In this document: positions 1 through 28,706 of the stretch, piece after piece
How the letters are laid out: the number at the start of each line of letters is the position of its first letter
Numbering within the stretch: position 1 is the stretch's first letter
Source of the DNA: Seriola aureovittata
Taxonomy: Eukaryota > Chordata > Actinopteri > Carangiformes > Carangidae
Length of the DNA: 64,000 nt
NCBI RefSeq assembly: GCF_021018895.1
Contig: NC_079380.1
Location: 5,184,236 to 5,248,235, forward strand
Direction of reading: 5' to 3'
Program-made: the position numbers and the translations under genes
Notes under the pieces: generated by a model
The model's database searches: none
The model's input: the letters and a program-made list of their open reading frames with translations, nothing else
Told to the model about the DNA's origin: nothing

Positions 1-116
1 ATACAACATACACAACAGTTAATTGAACTTAATTGAGCTAATTGAAAGATGCAAAGTAGGAGCACAGACATAAAAAGCACATACAAACACATACATACAG
101 AATACATAAATCACTG

Positions 117-148
<32 letters not shown>

Positions 149-1211
149 TATGCTGGTACATGAGGATGTTTATCACTTTCTCTAAGCTGCATGCTGAGGA
201 GTCCTCAGGTCAAGTGTTTAATATTTCAATCAACTGCAGTAATGGATACTCGATCTGACCATGTCCTGGGGTGACGGGGGCTTGTTTACCTCAACCTTGT
301 TGGTGCTGACCGAAGAAAATGACCCGTCCGCACTCCGATTAGCAGCGATGCAGAAACCGCTCACTGGCCTCAGACGCAGCCTTAAATAACGCAGAGGCAG
401 CCTCGGAGCTTCTCATCGCCCTCTGTTGTCTAATTAATTAGCTACGTGTTCTGAGGAGCCCCCACCCAGGGCCATGCAGGCTCTTCCCTGCTCCACCAGC
501 ACTCGGACACTCTGTGCCTGATTATGAGGGTGGGTGAGGAGAAAGTAATGTGTGGGCAGTCTGGGAAAGAGAAGTCTTACTGTGCTCATTTTCTTCTCTG
601 AGTCCCTAATAAGCTACATTTCATCTATAGCTTTGGCATTGTCACTAGAATAGCATTCTGTATGGAGAGACAACAAACCCTGACAGACACTGGAAATGTT
701 TTATTTTGCAATTCTCATGTTTTCCATCTAATTTCCTTGAAACTTTCCTCATATTTTCCTAAATATATTTAAGTATTTAGTTGTAAATTACAACTAAACC
801 AAGAAAGGGCTACAGAGTTTGGTACCAATCCTACAGAAAATAGAGAAAGTGTTAATTCCCACATTATCTAAGTAAAAACTAGGAAATGATAAGGTAGGTA
901 AGTGAAAAATAGATAATAATGAGATGTCAGTATCCATCTGTGTTTCCTAGAAAGACTAACTAATTGTCCTTGACTAAGTAGAAGTTTTTAGCGTCAGTCT
1001 ATGTTTGGTGAGAGAAACAGAATCTGAGACTCTCCCCTTATGGTGATGGATCCAACTGTAGAACAGGAAACAGGCGTTATTACACAATAAGTCACAAAAA
1101 GCTGAACTTTACTGTGGTTTTAAAAAAAACTGCCGCTTTTCATATGTTACATCAAGCTCTGTTGCTACACTACAGCAGCAGCTCTGACAGCTGAGTGGCT
1201 TGTTTCCACAG
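1..1211 (+). other. gas7: gas7 intron (5' portion outside window)
   Basis: This is intron sequence upstream of the first gas7 coding exon visible here. I saw no exon with flanking splice signals in it. It contains a pure (AAT)10 microsatellite at 118-147 and otherwise AT-rich, unremarkable sequence. The exons encoding the gas7 N-terminus and the start of the F-BAR domain must lie to the left of the window. The 3' end shows an ordinary acceptor, TTTCCACAG, at 1203-1211. Confidence 0.7.
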
Positions 1212-8718
<7,507 letters not shown>

Positions 8719-9415
8719 ACCATCCTGATCTGGAATCAGCTGTTCTGTCTGCAGTATTATAACACGGAGTCCCAGAACACCTCTAACAACAGGGACAGTG
8801 GCGTGTTCAGACTACAGGGAGTCTGCTCATCCTCTCTCAGACTGGAACAACACGAGGAAAGGTTCATTCTTAAAGCAGTCTGAAGCCAGGAAACAGTAAG
8901 GGATCAAAGTACCAGCATGTTCCTTCTAAATTTTAACCCTATCATAATCAACATTAGCTTATTGAATGCCATTTAACATACTCTGCTGTTTACTTGTTGT
9001 AAAGTTGAAACTATTAAAAAAAAAAAAAAAAAAAAGTATTTTGAATCATTTAGTTTTAGCTTCAATTGACACTTTTCCAGTTTGAGTAAACCAAACAAAA
9101 AAAGGCTGATTATTGATATTTCCCTTTATTTTAGATACAGATATTGAAGCATATTGAGATCTTAGAATGAATATGATATATTTTCATATTTTGCTGGTTC
9201 ATTTTGGTGGAAATGCATGTTTTGAATATCTTGCTTTTACTGTGTATGGAGAGCTGCACAATATGTGGAACCATGATGGTTGTTTTGGTATCTAGTCATT
9301 GAATTTACACAAGGTATTCTGTGAGTGACAGAATCAATTTAGGAGCTTTCTGAGAAAAAACATTAGACTTCAAGTGTACAGCATAAACATCCAGTAACCT
9401 CAACTGTTTAAAAAA

Positions 9416-9417
9416 CA

Positions 9418-9478
<61 letters not shown>

Positions 9479-9508
9479 CACACACATACACACACACACA
9501 CACACATA
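9416..9508. repeat. (CA)n microsatellite
   Basis: This is a CA run of about 90 bp with a few interruptions (ACACCACAC, CCTACACACACATAC), ending in a short TATATA run. It lies in the inferred gas7 3' UTR. Confidence 0.95.
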
Positions 9509-10608
9509 TATACAGTGTTTTGGAATGTGAATTTGATGATGCTCGGCACAAGTCCCAACACGTAGTCGATCAGATTTAGGCCAGGGTCTATTTTGGATCA
9601 GTCTGGAGGAAAAAGGTGGTCCAAGTTACACTGAAACACCTTTTAGTGCCTAACGGTTATATACCTGGAATGTCCTTGATATATTCTACTCTACACCAGT
9701 GTACATTTGTACATACAGTCTAGATGTATTTTGCTGTCAGATGTTTAACAGGCCCCAGATGTTCGGGCTGATGAGGTGTTTGTACTGTACAACGTTGTTT
9801 GTTTTATTTTTGGTAAATGTACAGAGAATATCTTTACGGCGGTGTTCGATAAAAGGGAGCGACACGCAGCAGCGAAAGCAAAATTCACCAAATTACAGAG
9901 AAGACAAGGTGGTAAGTTTTTTGATATGGATTGATCCAGTGGAGCACAAGCCAGTTGCACAAACGCAGATAAAACACATTTGATCAAAGACTGCATGTAC
10001 AGTATGTGTCTGTGTTTACATGTGTGTGTGTGTCTTTGTCTCTGTCTTTACATTTTGTTGTGGCCTAGTTGCTTTGGATTTATTTGGATTATTACCTTTC
10101 TGCGGTCGTTCTTTTAAATTTCTTTATAGGACGACGCTGATCAAATAACAAAGACTTGAGTTGTTAATCTTAATCCAGATGCCGGGCACGAGAAAAAAAA
10201 AACTGCTGTGAAAAAATAAACAAATGCTTACCTGCCTTATCTTCAACACACTGATAATTCGTTTTTTCTTTAAAGGAAGAAAAGTCACATTGATTTGAAT
10301 CAGATGGATTCAGTACGTTGACTTTTATTTTAACTCAAACAGCTTTGTGCGCAGGTTTTTAAAAAGCATATCTGTTGTAGAGATTTTAATCAGTGTGTGT
10401 CAATGTTGTGCACTAAATGTAAGAAGTTATGTTCCAACTAAATGTTCTTGACAAGAAGCAACAGTTTCATGATGATATAACGGTTGAGTTAACTGCCCTT
10501 CTGTGGTGAACATTTTCATAACGTGCATTCAATGTCCCTGATGTTTTAAGAATGTTTGATCATAGGTGACCTCTGTCCAGACGGTGTACTGTGGAATGCA
10601 GTGTCCAA

Positions 10609-10614
10609 AATAAA
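10609..10614 (+). terminator. Candidate gas7 poly(A) signal
   Basis: AATAAA lies 1.9 kb past the gas7 stop and is followed within 40 bp by the GT-rich CACAGTGTGTCATTATGT. It is the best cleavage-signal context in this interval. Confidence 0.5.
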
Positions 10615-10919
10615 TCTCCTCTTTGGAAATTAAATGTCACAGTGTGTCATTATGTAACAGGATTTTAGAAATAGGCAGTTACTATTGTTTTGAGCACGCA
10701 CACACCTGACCCCCAGCTGAAACTTCTGACCTTTTGGTCAGCTTACATGCTCACCAAACAATACTGGATTACAATCCAGGGATCCAGACTGGAAGGGAAA
10801 GAAAGGCAGGTGGATGGACAGTGAGTCATTGTGGGTTCTTAACATCTATTACCCAAAGCTAAAACACTCTTTAGGACAAGCTGATGCAAAGTCAACCACC
10901 TATTCAGCAGAACAGTTCA

Positions 10920-11020
10920 CGGATCAGCCAACAGTCTTTACAAGATCTTTGAAGGTGCTCTGTCGTATCCAGCACCAAGATGTTAGCATTTGACCAGCAG
11001 CACGTCCCACAGCACCATGT
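10920..11020 (+). repeat. Degenerate dispersed repeat, related to 32560-32790
   Basis: CTTTGAAGGTGCTCTGTCGTATCCAGCACCAAGATGTTAGCA followed by CCAGCAGCACGTCCCACAG matches, with gaps, the segment at 32638-32730. The order of shared blocks (GAAGGTG, TATC-GC-CCAAGA-GTTAGCA, CCAGCA-CA-CCCACAG) is the same in both. Confidence 0.55.
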
Positions 11021-11299
11021 TTGCGGGTTCATGGTTAGCCCCTCGAACTGGGGCTAACCAGCTGCCATAACAACTTGGCCCTCCTTCAAAGTCACAGGTT
11101 TCCAGTCAAGTTGACTATAGGAACCCACTGCCAATTTCATATCAGAAATGACAAAAAATTATATTTATTCAGTTATCTGCAGTAATATAAAATATACAAA
11201 ATGTCAAATTATTCCTATACTTCCTATATAGTAATATACACACTAATATGATGTACAAGTGGATAAGGAATAGTTTGACTGTTTTTCTTTTATACGGGA

Positions 11300-11600
11300 A
11301 ATGTGAAGCTACAGGAAGCTGATTAGCTGATTAGCTTAGCACAAAGACTAGAAGCAGTGGGAAACAGTTAGTTTCCCACTGTTTCCCTGTTTAAACAAAA
11401 TCCGTACACCAGCAGCTCTAAAGCTCACTAATTAACATGGGGTTCAATCCGTACAAAACCACAAGTGTAACAGCGGTTTTTAAGGGAGGTTATGTATTAA
11501 ACTGATTCTGAGCAGCAGAGACTCCAAGGAAGTTAGTGGTCACAGCTAAGAAATAGTGTAACACAGAAACACACAGATTAAACAAACAATATGTTTAGAT
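11300..11600 (+). repeat. Percomorph-type dispersed repeat
   Basis: GATTAGCTTAGCACAAAGACT, GTGGGAAACAG, CTCTAAAGCTCACTAATTAAC and CCGTACAAAACC in this order match a repeat I recognise from many percomorph intergenic regions. A second, diverged copy covers about 3330-3560. No terminal structure was defined. Confidence 0.55.
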
Positions 11601-12102
11601 GTCAACGTGGTCGTAACCTCCATTAAGGTCACCGAGGCCCCGACCTCAGTCATTTTTCTGAGCTGTATGATAAAAGTCGTGAAACAACTGTCACTAATCG
11701 CCACTTCGGTCCTTCAAAAACATAGTACAACGCAAATATCACCGACTTTTTCAACCTGATCACCCGCGTCATTGCTTGTGTCGTGTGAGTGGAGTGAATG
11801 ATCTTGTCGATACCTCCAAATCTTTGTTCCACACGACGGTTCAAACCGGAAGGACAGGTGAATCAGCCGAGGTGAGATACAGGTAAATAGAGAATTTCAC
11901 TAACGTACTGTTAGTAGTGTCTTTCATCCCCAGACATCATGTGACCAACGGCACCTGTGTGGTTATCTGTGCTATGTTAAACAGTGACCGTCCATCATGA
12001 TGCCGGCTAGTTACTTTCACTAGAGTGAATTAGCTAGCGAGCTAATATCACAATCGAAGTTAAAATACTTTTCTTTAAATATATATTAAAATGAGGTAAC
12101 CG

Positions 12103-12131
<29 letters not shown>
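12103..12131. repeat. (TA)n microsatellite
   Basis: A pure TA dinucleotide run of about 29 bp in intergenic sequence. Confidence 0.95.
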
Positions 12132-12134
<3 letters not shown>

Positions 12135-13731
12135 TGATATGGTTTGTCATTCAAATTTTGTCCTTCAAACATCTTAAAATGTACCTATGTAGATCAGGGA
12201 TCACATGCTCTCAAACCCTCCTAGCAAGCTCAGCTTTTGGACCTGGGTATTTCTAAAACCCTGCGTGTGATTCAGAGGTGGTAAGTGGCGCTGAACCTTG
12301 TTTCACTTTGTAAAAAACAAAAACAAAGGCCCTATTAAAGTTTTCTTTGAATCCTCCTTTTAACCTTATAAGACAACTGCAACACACCTCACACAACATT
12401 ACCAGTTAAGATAACAGTGTTAAGTTGGTACAACTTGTTCAATCATATACCCCAGTTTAAACCTTAATGTCTCGATGGAACTTCAAATGTGTGCTGGTGT
12501 ACAGATAAATAAAACCCTAATACAGAGACAGAAATGAATATGGAAAATTGCACCTTTATGAACCATGGCAGAAGTGAAAGTCAGTTTGGATGTAATTATA
12601 CATGGGACTATTAACTATATTGGTTAAATAGGCTGTATGAAAGGGAGACAAATGATTTTCATACAGAACCTTAAAGGTCAGTTTTGTAAATGTTTTATGA
12701 GGCATTCGGCGCGTTCGTAGCCTTCAAGGATACACAACGCATTATAAAACTTGACGGGGTACCTGGAAATAGAATAGTAGTTTCAAAAAATTACACAAAA
12801 AGCTACAAAACTAATTTACGCACAGGAGTCACAATGTTCTTCTGTCCTTGTCATTGATCATTGATCCATCTATGTGGTAGAAGGCAAATGTTTTTAGTGA
12901 ATATATACTGTCGTCATTACATATTCCATGTTTTAAACAACTTTTTTGCATTGCTACATCCATTATCACTTACACTTATCACTCACTTGTTAGAGCTGTG
13001 TGACACAAGCTGTCCAGAGGAGCATATTGACAGTAAGCAGTGTATTTTTCACTGGAAGAAGCCCTTGTCATCATAACTAGACACTTGAGTAAGGAGGTTT
13101 GTCTCAACTGACCTTCAGCTCCTAATAGGATTAGCTGATACAGGCGGATTGTTACCCTGAGCCTAATTCCCCTCATAAGGAGCTCTCCGTCTGACTTTCT
13201 TGCTATCAACCTAATGAATGAATCCAAGTGTGAGAAAACATGTCAGTGCGCTGCCAGACGTGAGAGAGTAAATTGGCTGTCAGCAGGTGCGAGGGGTCAT
13301 GGTTAAGCTCTGTTAAATGTGTATAGACATATAGACATTCTGCTCTATACTGCCTTACGAAGTCAAAGAGAAATAAATGCAGACACTGTTGTGAAGCTCA
13401 GGCAAAAGGGTTTGAAGTTTGAAACATACATACAAGGTGTAAAACTTAACTCTACACCATTCATTCAGTATACACAGTGTACACAGTATAACTGCACAAA
13501 GTTTCAAACTTGGAGCTTAAATTGCCATTTCAAGAGTTCCTCTGTTTTTAGAATCAGATGCAAGTGTCTAATTGCTTTTGGGGAACAAAGACAAAAACAC
13601 AACACTTCAGCTGCTAAGACCGAAAAACAGAAACATGGGTCAAGCTTAGAAGCAGCTGGATCATGTAAGAATGTAAACAGAATAATAAAACAGTCTTAAA
13701 ACCACAAGAAGGGCTTTTTCCTCCCCATAGA

Positions 13732-15166
13732 CTATTGCTTCTTCTCTTTCAGCTTGTCTTTGATTTTCTGAGGTTCATCATATTGTATCAACCGCAAGAT
13801 GTCCTTGTTATCCATCACGCCCTGAATGAATTCTCCCTCTGAAATTTTATCTGTGAAAGGACAAAAGCAGAATAAGTACGGTACAGAAAGCCATAGGAAA
13901 GGTATTAAAAAGGTTGAAAGAGGCTGCTGTCGCAGGTGTTGAGACCCTTTAGAGGGAGTTAATGAGTTGTGAATTACCATTATCTTTCTTCCCAAAGAAT
14001 TCCCAGATTTTTTCAGCCCTCTTCTCCGGTGTGTTTTCATCCTCGGGGAGGTTCTTCTGGTCATCAGTAGGAATCATGTTGAATATTGACTGTGTGAGAG
14101 TAGTTTTTGAACATGTTTTTAACGGTGCATGCAGAATTTCATCATGAAATGTGGATGACTCATACAAAATTTAAATAGCTTAAAGGGTATAACGTATTTA
14201 TGTCCTTAACAATAACTTCAGTCACTGAAACAATAAGAAAATTAATCAACAACAATTTTGATAATCAATTGAATGGCTATGTTATTCATCAAACAAAAAT
14301 ACTAAACAATTAGTGGTTCTAGCTTCTTATATACGATAATTTACTGCTTTTTTCTACTTTAATTCATTATTTAGTATTTTCCTGTTTGTTGGGCTAAAAA
14401 AGCAATTTAATAAATTATAATCTTCAGAATTGACAGGCAGTTGACCCACTTTTTACAAACTACACGATTATTCAAGGACACAATTGGCAGATTAATTGAT
14501 CACTGATTGCAGCTCTTGCCTGGTTGTTATTCTGTAAATTGATTATTGCATATGTTGCATAGCTATAAGGATCTAATACCACAACATAATAAAGGTTGTT
14601 TTTTTTAACATTTATCCATGTAAAAGTTGCGAAAAGCTTTTGGATTGAGGCTGAAAGGAAGTCAGTAGTTATTAATTATGCAGGTATTAAGCTAATTTTT
14701 TATTAAATATACTTATGGTTGTGTACACAGCTACACAGCGTACTGTTTTTCTGCACCACCAGATGAAAGGAGAAGGTGTAAGTACCCTAACGATCTCTTC
14801 GATTTCATTTTTGCTGATGGTTCCGTTCCCGTCCACGTCGTACAGGGCAAAGGCCCACTCCAGCTTCTGCAGAGTCTTTCCCCCAGAGGTGAGATGCAGA
14901 GCGACGATGTACTCCTTAAAGTCCAAAGTGCCATCCGCGTTGGTGTCAAAACTCCTGAACACGTGGCGAGCGTACGCCGTGGGGTCTGCGTTTGGGAAGA
15001 AGCTGGCGTAGATGCCTTCAAACTGCTCCTTGCTGATCTTCCCGCTGGGACACTCCTTCAGGAAGGACTGGTACCAAGTGCAGAGCTCGGTCTCTGAGTA
15101 TTTTGTGTTGGATTTCAAATCGTCCAGGAGCTCCTTCGACAAAGCGCTGCTCTTAGTATTCCCCAT
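13732..15166 (-). CDS. rcvrn: Recoverin, photoreceptor neuronal calcium sensor
   Basis: Recoverin is a myristoylated Ca2+ sensor that inhibits rhodopsin kinase in photoreceptors. Three exons on the minus strand, 15166-14786, 14089-13978 and 13850-13732, give 203 aa, the usual family length. The N-terminus MGNTKSS is a myristoylation signal, so ATG 15166 is the start although an in-frame ATG lies upstream at 15265. EF-hand 1 is degenerate (C39-P40 in the loop). EF-hands 2 (D74-E85, DTNADGTLDFKE) and 3 (D110-E121, DVDGNGTISKNE) have full ligand sets. EF-hand 4 is degenerate, as in the family. NTPEKRAEKIW and ILRLIQYDEPQKIK are recoverin hallmarks. It is convergent with gas7 and divergent from gsg1l2, as expected for the GAS7-RCVRN-GSG1L2 neighbourhood. 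A CRX-type TAATCC lies about 130 bp upstream of the ATG. Confidence 0.97.
14205..14530. repeat. Dispersed AT-rich repeat in rcvrn intron 1
   Basis: AAGAAAATTAATCAACAAC at one end and AGATTAATTGATCACTGATTGCAGCTCT at the other resemble a short palindromic repeat frequent in teleosts (gctgcaactaacgatta / taatcgattaatc type). Similar sequence recurs near 44.83-45.06 kb and 56.2 kb. It is diverged; the family name is left open. Confidence 0.5.
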
Positions 15167-15292
15167 CCTGCTCAGAAAGGTGAAACTACAACGTCTTTTT
15201 CTTTCCTGTGTTTTGGCGGTAAAACCTCCGCGGCGTTGGTTCGCTTTACTCTGCTTTGTGTTCACCCTGGCAGCCCCTCAAGGTGCCAAATG

Positions 15293-15298
15293 GGATTA
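15293..15298 (-). promoter_or_regulatory. CRX/OTX-type site upstream of rcvrn
   Basis: TAATCC on the minus strand (GGATTA on plus) lies about 130 bp upstream of the recoverin ATG. CRX sites of this sequence control many photoreceptor genes. A six-base motif is weak alone; its position and the gene's photoreceptor role are the only support. Confidence 0.35.
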
Positions 15299-16149
15299 TG
15301 GTCATCACTACCTAAATCCAGACAGCTGTCATGAAGATTAAGGGGATAACCACGTCACCTCACTATGACACGGTTAAATACTGGAGGTATAAGCAGAAGA
15401 TTAAACACAACAGGTAGATAACACTTTAAAGGTCAACATCTGGGAGACTTCTCATGCCTTTTGCAGCTTTTTTTGCTCAAACGATAATCCCATCTGCCAA
15501 GTCTGAGTTTAATCATTTTGTTTTATTTTGGAACAAAAGCTACTAAATGTATTTTAGTTCTCATCTATGAGCTAATCTAAAAAAAAAAAAACAACTAATG
15601 TGAGTAGTGGAGACAAAAACATCTTACAGCATCTATTCCAGCTAAAGTAAGGATACAGATTAATATACGTCACAGCACGTCTGCAAAATGTGATGTCATG
15701 ATCAATTCCCAGATGTCAAGTTATTACCTTTACCTGTGATTCCTACCTGATAAACAATGTAAATAGCATATATATTGTTCTGTAATAACCATGGTGGGGT
15801 TGACGGTTAATGAGTTCCAAGTACTTGAGGAACTAGATTGATGACAAACTCTTTTGCTCTTGTTTTGATCATATAGGTTGATCTGTATTTGTTTGGACGC
15901 TGGGGGTGGTCGTGCAGCCCTGTGTGGTGTGGGCTGCTCCTCTACAATGGGGTGAGATTATCCGTGTCTCAGACCAGATTACAAGACCATCTGCTGCAGT
16001 GGTGCCGACACCACAGCGAGTGAAGGTAATTAAAAGAACCAGAATGAACAAATGTTGCTCTGAAATGATGGTGGTTGAGTCGTCGGTAGGAGGGGTTCGT
16101 TGGAGTTAAGCTAAAAGAGGCCTCAACCCACATTAATGCCTTTGGGATT

Positions 16150-16165
16150 GGGGGGGGGGGGGGGG
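16150..16165. repeat. Homopolymer (G)16
   Basis: An uninterrupted run of 16 G residues. Length is prone to assembly or polymerase error. Confidence 0.95.
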
Positions 16166-17639
16166 CTACACATGATGCTGACGTCAGAAATGATAAAGAC
16201 TTTAATTATATGATGTTACTGATGTTACTGACACTTAAACTAAAAAGTACCTGATATGTCCATCTTTGGCTCTGTGGGGGCTTTTATATTGAAAGACATT
16301 ACAATAATAGAGTTGTTTGATGGTAGAATTACATTTAACGAATGAACACAAAATTAGCTAACACCTTACCTCGAAATTTAATAGAAATTAAATTCAATGA
16401 CTGTCTTGTTAAAGCAATAAATACTAACTGCTTCAAATTTGTCCAGTGCTGCCAGCTGACAGGTGTTACCAGTTTATCAGGCCAAGTTAATGTATTAGAG
16501 CTGAACCTATGTGATTGTATACAGGTGATAAAGGTGAGAGGAAAACTAGAATTCCTAGTGTATTGTCAGGCATGTGTGTGTGAGACAGATATTGTGACTG
16601 GCTTCAACATTAATCTGCAGTAATCTATCCGTGATTCTCATGCGTTAGGGACCAAGAGGCCACCGCTTAAATCTGACATGACGGTAAACAAAGTGACGCA
16701 TGGCTCATTATAATCCGGCAGCATGCTGCAGAGTGTAGTGCCAACAGCATTTTGATGACTTTAAAGGACAGTTAATACAGATTTATTGGGAATATTTTTT
16801 TTAATTTAGACTTTATTTTCCTCTCCAACCACCAAATGTAATCTTGGAGCGTCTAACTGGAACTCCGCATATACCTTTTTCATAATCAGATTAGGAAACC
16901 TCAAATCGTTCTTTAGTCTTTAAATGTCATTGTCTGGATTTACATAATCACATAACATTTAGGTTTCGTCAGAAAATTGTGGAGCGTCCCTGTCTCAGGG
17001 GGAAAGGCAGACACTGAAGCCTCACATCTGCCAGTCGCTCTCTGATGTTATGGCTTTTACTGGCAGGTATTTCTTATGTAACAAGGGATGAGTGTAGGAA
17101 ACATTCACTGTACAACAGGCTTACGACTTCATCAAGTGTAACGCTGAACTGATTTGTCCTGTGTTTACAATTTTAATACATGGAAGCTAATGTTCAGAAT
17201 AATCACTTTGTATTCAGGGGAATTATGCTGCTGTCATGTTTAAAGAGGAATTTACTGTCAACTTTATATATTAATGTTAATGTTAAACTTTTATGGATGC
17301 GAAAAGAAAAAAAACATAACATTAGTTTTCTGTTTTAACTGACTTCCTGTGGGAACTCCAATAAACAATATATTCTTTATACGCTTAGTATAAAGTAAAC
17401 ACCGTGTTAAATATAAAAAAGAAAATAACCAACACTGCTCATTTAGACGATTTGTGGTGGTCTTGGTGGATAATCATTCAACATGGTCTTCAGTTCTAAA
17501 CTTCTGGACCATGGTGGCTGTTGTCATGTTCACAAGTTGAACATGATCAGTTTTGTAGTTCTCAAACTACAGTGCAGGATTTAAATGAGAGTAATCCTAG
17601 TTTGTATTTGGGATTTGACACAGAAAACATTACATGGTT

Positions 17640-18540
17640 AATGTGATTGATGGGATACTCAAGTTTTAGGGTTCTGCTCATGTTGTGAAACCAGGCCACG
17701 GTCATGAGCCTCTCTAGCAGCAGTGACTGGAGCTACATGCTAACGTTACAGTAGCTGGTGGCACTATATGAGAAGTAAAAAATGTTATCACAGTTTATCC
17801 TGAGGAACTGGAAGTATCGGAACTAAAGATCTGAATCTCATGGTGGCGCCAGGAAAAAGGTCAGGGGATCATCAGAGTCCATAAGATTCCTCTTCTTCAC
17901 CTTGAATGACTGAACACATTTCATGGCAATCCATCCAATAGTTGTTGACGGACTAACCGTGTCGTCCTTTGAGATTAATGCTGATTTGTTCCAAACCTTT
18001 CTGGCTTGTCGCCTTTGAAGTCAAGAAGGTCAACCAAAGAGTCATTTCATTTAAATAGTTTTAGAGGCCTAAAGAAGGACAACTGTAGTATCCATTTTTT
18101 TGTAAATAAAAGCTAAAGTTCGGGGGCGGGTCCACCACTTTGGTTCAGACTGAAATATCTCAACCACTGTTGGATCAAATTCCATGAAAATTTGTACAGA
18201 AATTCGTGGTCCCGAGAGGACGAACTCTGGTGACTATGGCGATCCCCTGACTTTAACTCTAGCACCACCATAAGGTTCATATTTATGGTTTTGAGTGAAA
18301 TATCTCAGCAACTATTGAATTATCATGAAATTTGCTACAATAATAACAGTAATAACTTTGGTGATCCCTTACCTTTTTCTCTTGAGACGCCATGAGGTCA
18401 AAATTTTAATTTATCCAATATCTTGGTTTATGATTAAATACCTGTACAACTAATCATATTCCCATCAGCCTCAGCTTTAATTCGTGTTTAGTGGTAATTA
18501 CAAAATGGTGAATCTCGAAACCTGTCCGATTTATCTTGCG
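17640..18540 (+). repeat. Percomorph dispersed repeat with internal ~115-bp subunits
   Basis: Successive related units read GAAATATCTCAACCACTGTTGGAT..CCATGAAAATTTGTACAGA..GGTGACTATGGCGATCCCCTGACTTT and GAAATATCTCAGCAACTATTGAA..CATGAAATTTGCTACA..TAACTTTGGTGATCCCTTACCTTT. These end in CCAATATCTTGGTTTATGATTAAATACC and CATTCCCATCAGCCTCAGC-like sequence. The same modular repeat is familiar from many percomorph genomes; its class is uncertain. No ORF. Confidence 0.7.
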
Positions 18541-19536
18541 ATACCTTAAAGGATCTTAATACCCGCAGTCTTAACGTATTAGCAGATCATTTATGGGCTT
18601 GTCCATTTGTCTGAATTTCATACAGCATCATCTGATATTGGCCAGATGAAATCATGTATCTCACCTCTGTATTTCAGCTTTTAAAATGACAACAGTGTCC
18701 CTGCGATAAATTACAGCTCAAACCAAAGGTGACACGTTTGTTACCGAGAGTCTGAGCTGCAGGATTTTATGGCAAGTTTAATGGAGTGATGGAAAATTAT
18801 AGAGACTAAAGGCAGCAGATGTTTTCTCCTAACATCTGTCATCTCCTTCACACACTTCTGTAAGTAATTTGTCTTCATTTTCACGATCAGCAGGCTGTCA
18901 GACGCGAATAGATTTTCACCTCATGTACACACACATTATGGATGGATTTTCATATGAGACTGTGCACATTATGTCATGGGTAACCGACTGTAAGACAGTC
19001 ATTTGATCTTATGCCTGTGGCTGCAATTACTTAGAGATATGCTCTGACATGAAATGCAGAAAAATGAGGGAGAATATTAACAGGAAGAGCCTTGTCCTGG
19101 ATTATAATATAAGACCATAGTAATCTTTTTACTTATTAATATGCTCAAAGGAAGTCTGGAATATAATTTGCCATTTGTAATGGATAATATTTCAGGCAAA
19201 GATTTGTAGAAGGGGAGGAGCGACGGGCTTGGACGAGCAGCAGAGAGTGAGGAGTGAAAAGGTTCAAATGAAGCAGAGGAAAACAAAGAGTCATTGGGCT
19301 GCCATGGGTTTCTATTGTTTCTGTGGAAGTAGAGAGAGTGAATCCGTTAATCAAGGTGGCGGCGCTTCATTAGAGCCAGCGGAGGGATATACACAAGTCT
19401 CACCCAAGCAGCCCCAAGGGCAACAAGATTATGAAGATTTGATATATCTGCTGGGAGGCGAAACACGGTGGCTACATATCGAAAGCCAGGATTAGTTGCC
19501 TTTTCATTTCATCTCCTTTTTGGCCTGGCCTCGACC

Positions 19537-28110
<8,574 letters not shown>

Positions 28111-28706
28111 AGATGGAGTCATGATCCCTGTCCCTGTGCCCCACTGGCTGATTTCCTGGACCTAGATTGACTCTTGTTCTAGGATTTAAATTTCTAATTC
28201 AGGACAGTGTTTGTTTGTTTTGTGCCACACATCAAATGTGTGTCTGGGACGCCAGACCTCAGAATCTTTTTTTGGAAATAATGTAACATGGTCTGCTTTG
28301 ACCCAACATGCTTTTCATCAAATCTTTCCATGCGATATTGTCTGTTGGAGGAAGGGAGGAGGGATCCCACCGTATTCACACTAAGCTGTGACCGTGTGCA
28401 GCGGCAGCTCGGATCCTTCATCTCTGTCTCAGACGTTTGGCCTTTTTAACCCAAGTTATAGATAAAATGTTACTTGTCTGTTGCTGTCGGTTGCTTGTCG
28501 GTCACCTGCTCAGTGGGAGGGACAACGGTCGGCCCGAAGCATCAGGGGCCCGCTGGATCAAAGTCTCTGGTTAAGGTGACTTAGTATGTCTTGTTGGAAA
28601 CACAAATGACCACAAAGAGACACAAAACAGCCACAAGGAGACGCAAAGTGACTAGAAACATTGCAAGCGACTGTTTTATGTCTTTCAGTCTAGAGGTCGG
28701 TCTGTA

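Larger units (their letters stand above)
8719..10635 (+). other. gas7: gas7 3' untranslated region (inferred)
   Basis: No further coding signal follows the gas7 stop. The stretch is AT-rich and holds a (CA)n microsatellite. It ends at the first well-placed AATAAA (10609-10614) followed by GT-rich sequence. GAS7 mRNAs are known for long 3' UTRs, so about 1.9 kb is plausible. An earlier AATAAA-like site near 10215 could also be used. Confidence 0.55.
10636..13731. other. Intergenic spacer between gas7 and rcvrn (convergent)
   Basis: No gene is supported here. The spacer carries a degenerate dispersed repeat at about 10920-11020, a percomorph-type repeat at about 11300-11600, and a (TA)n tract at 12103-12131. 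The recoverin 3' UTR must occupy the right edge. I found no convincing minus-strand AATAAA close to the stop, so its end is undefined. Several open frames here (for example 13319-13699) have no homology or splice support. Confidence 0.6.
15310..19536. other. Intergenic spacer between divergent rcvrn and gsg1l2
   Basis: No gene is supported. It holds a (G)16 run at 16150-16165 and a long percomorph-type dispersed repeat at about 17640-18540. The right edge (about 19.2-19.5 kb) presumably carries the gsg1l2 promoter and 5' UTR. Open frames at 19229-19495 lack homology support. Confidence 0.6.

Noticed and set aside
13319..13699. 126-codon open frame on plus next to rcvrn
   Set aside because: No recognisable domain, no splice context and AT-rich composition; it lies in the recoverin 3' flank.
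15167..15265. 33-residue N-terminal extension of recoverin from an upstream in-frame ATG
   Set aside because: Recoverin must begin Met-Gly for myristoylation, and the internal MGNTKSS matches the family start, so the extension is 5' UTR read-through.
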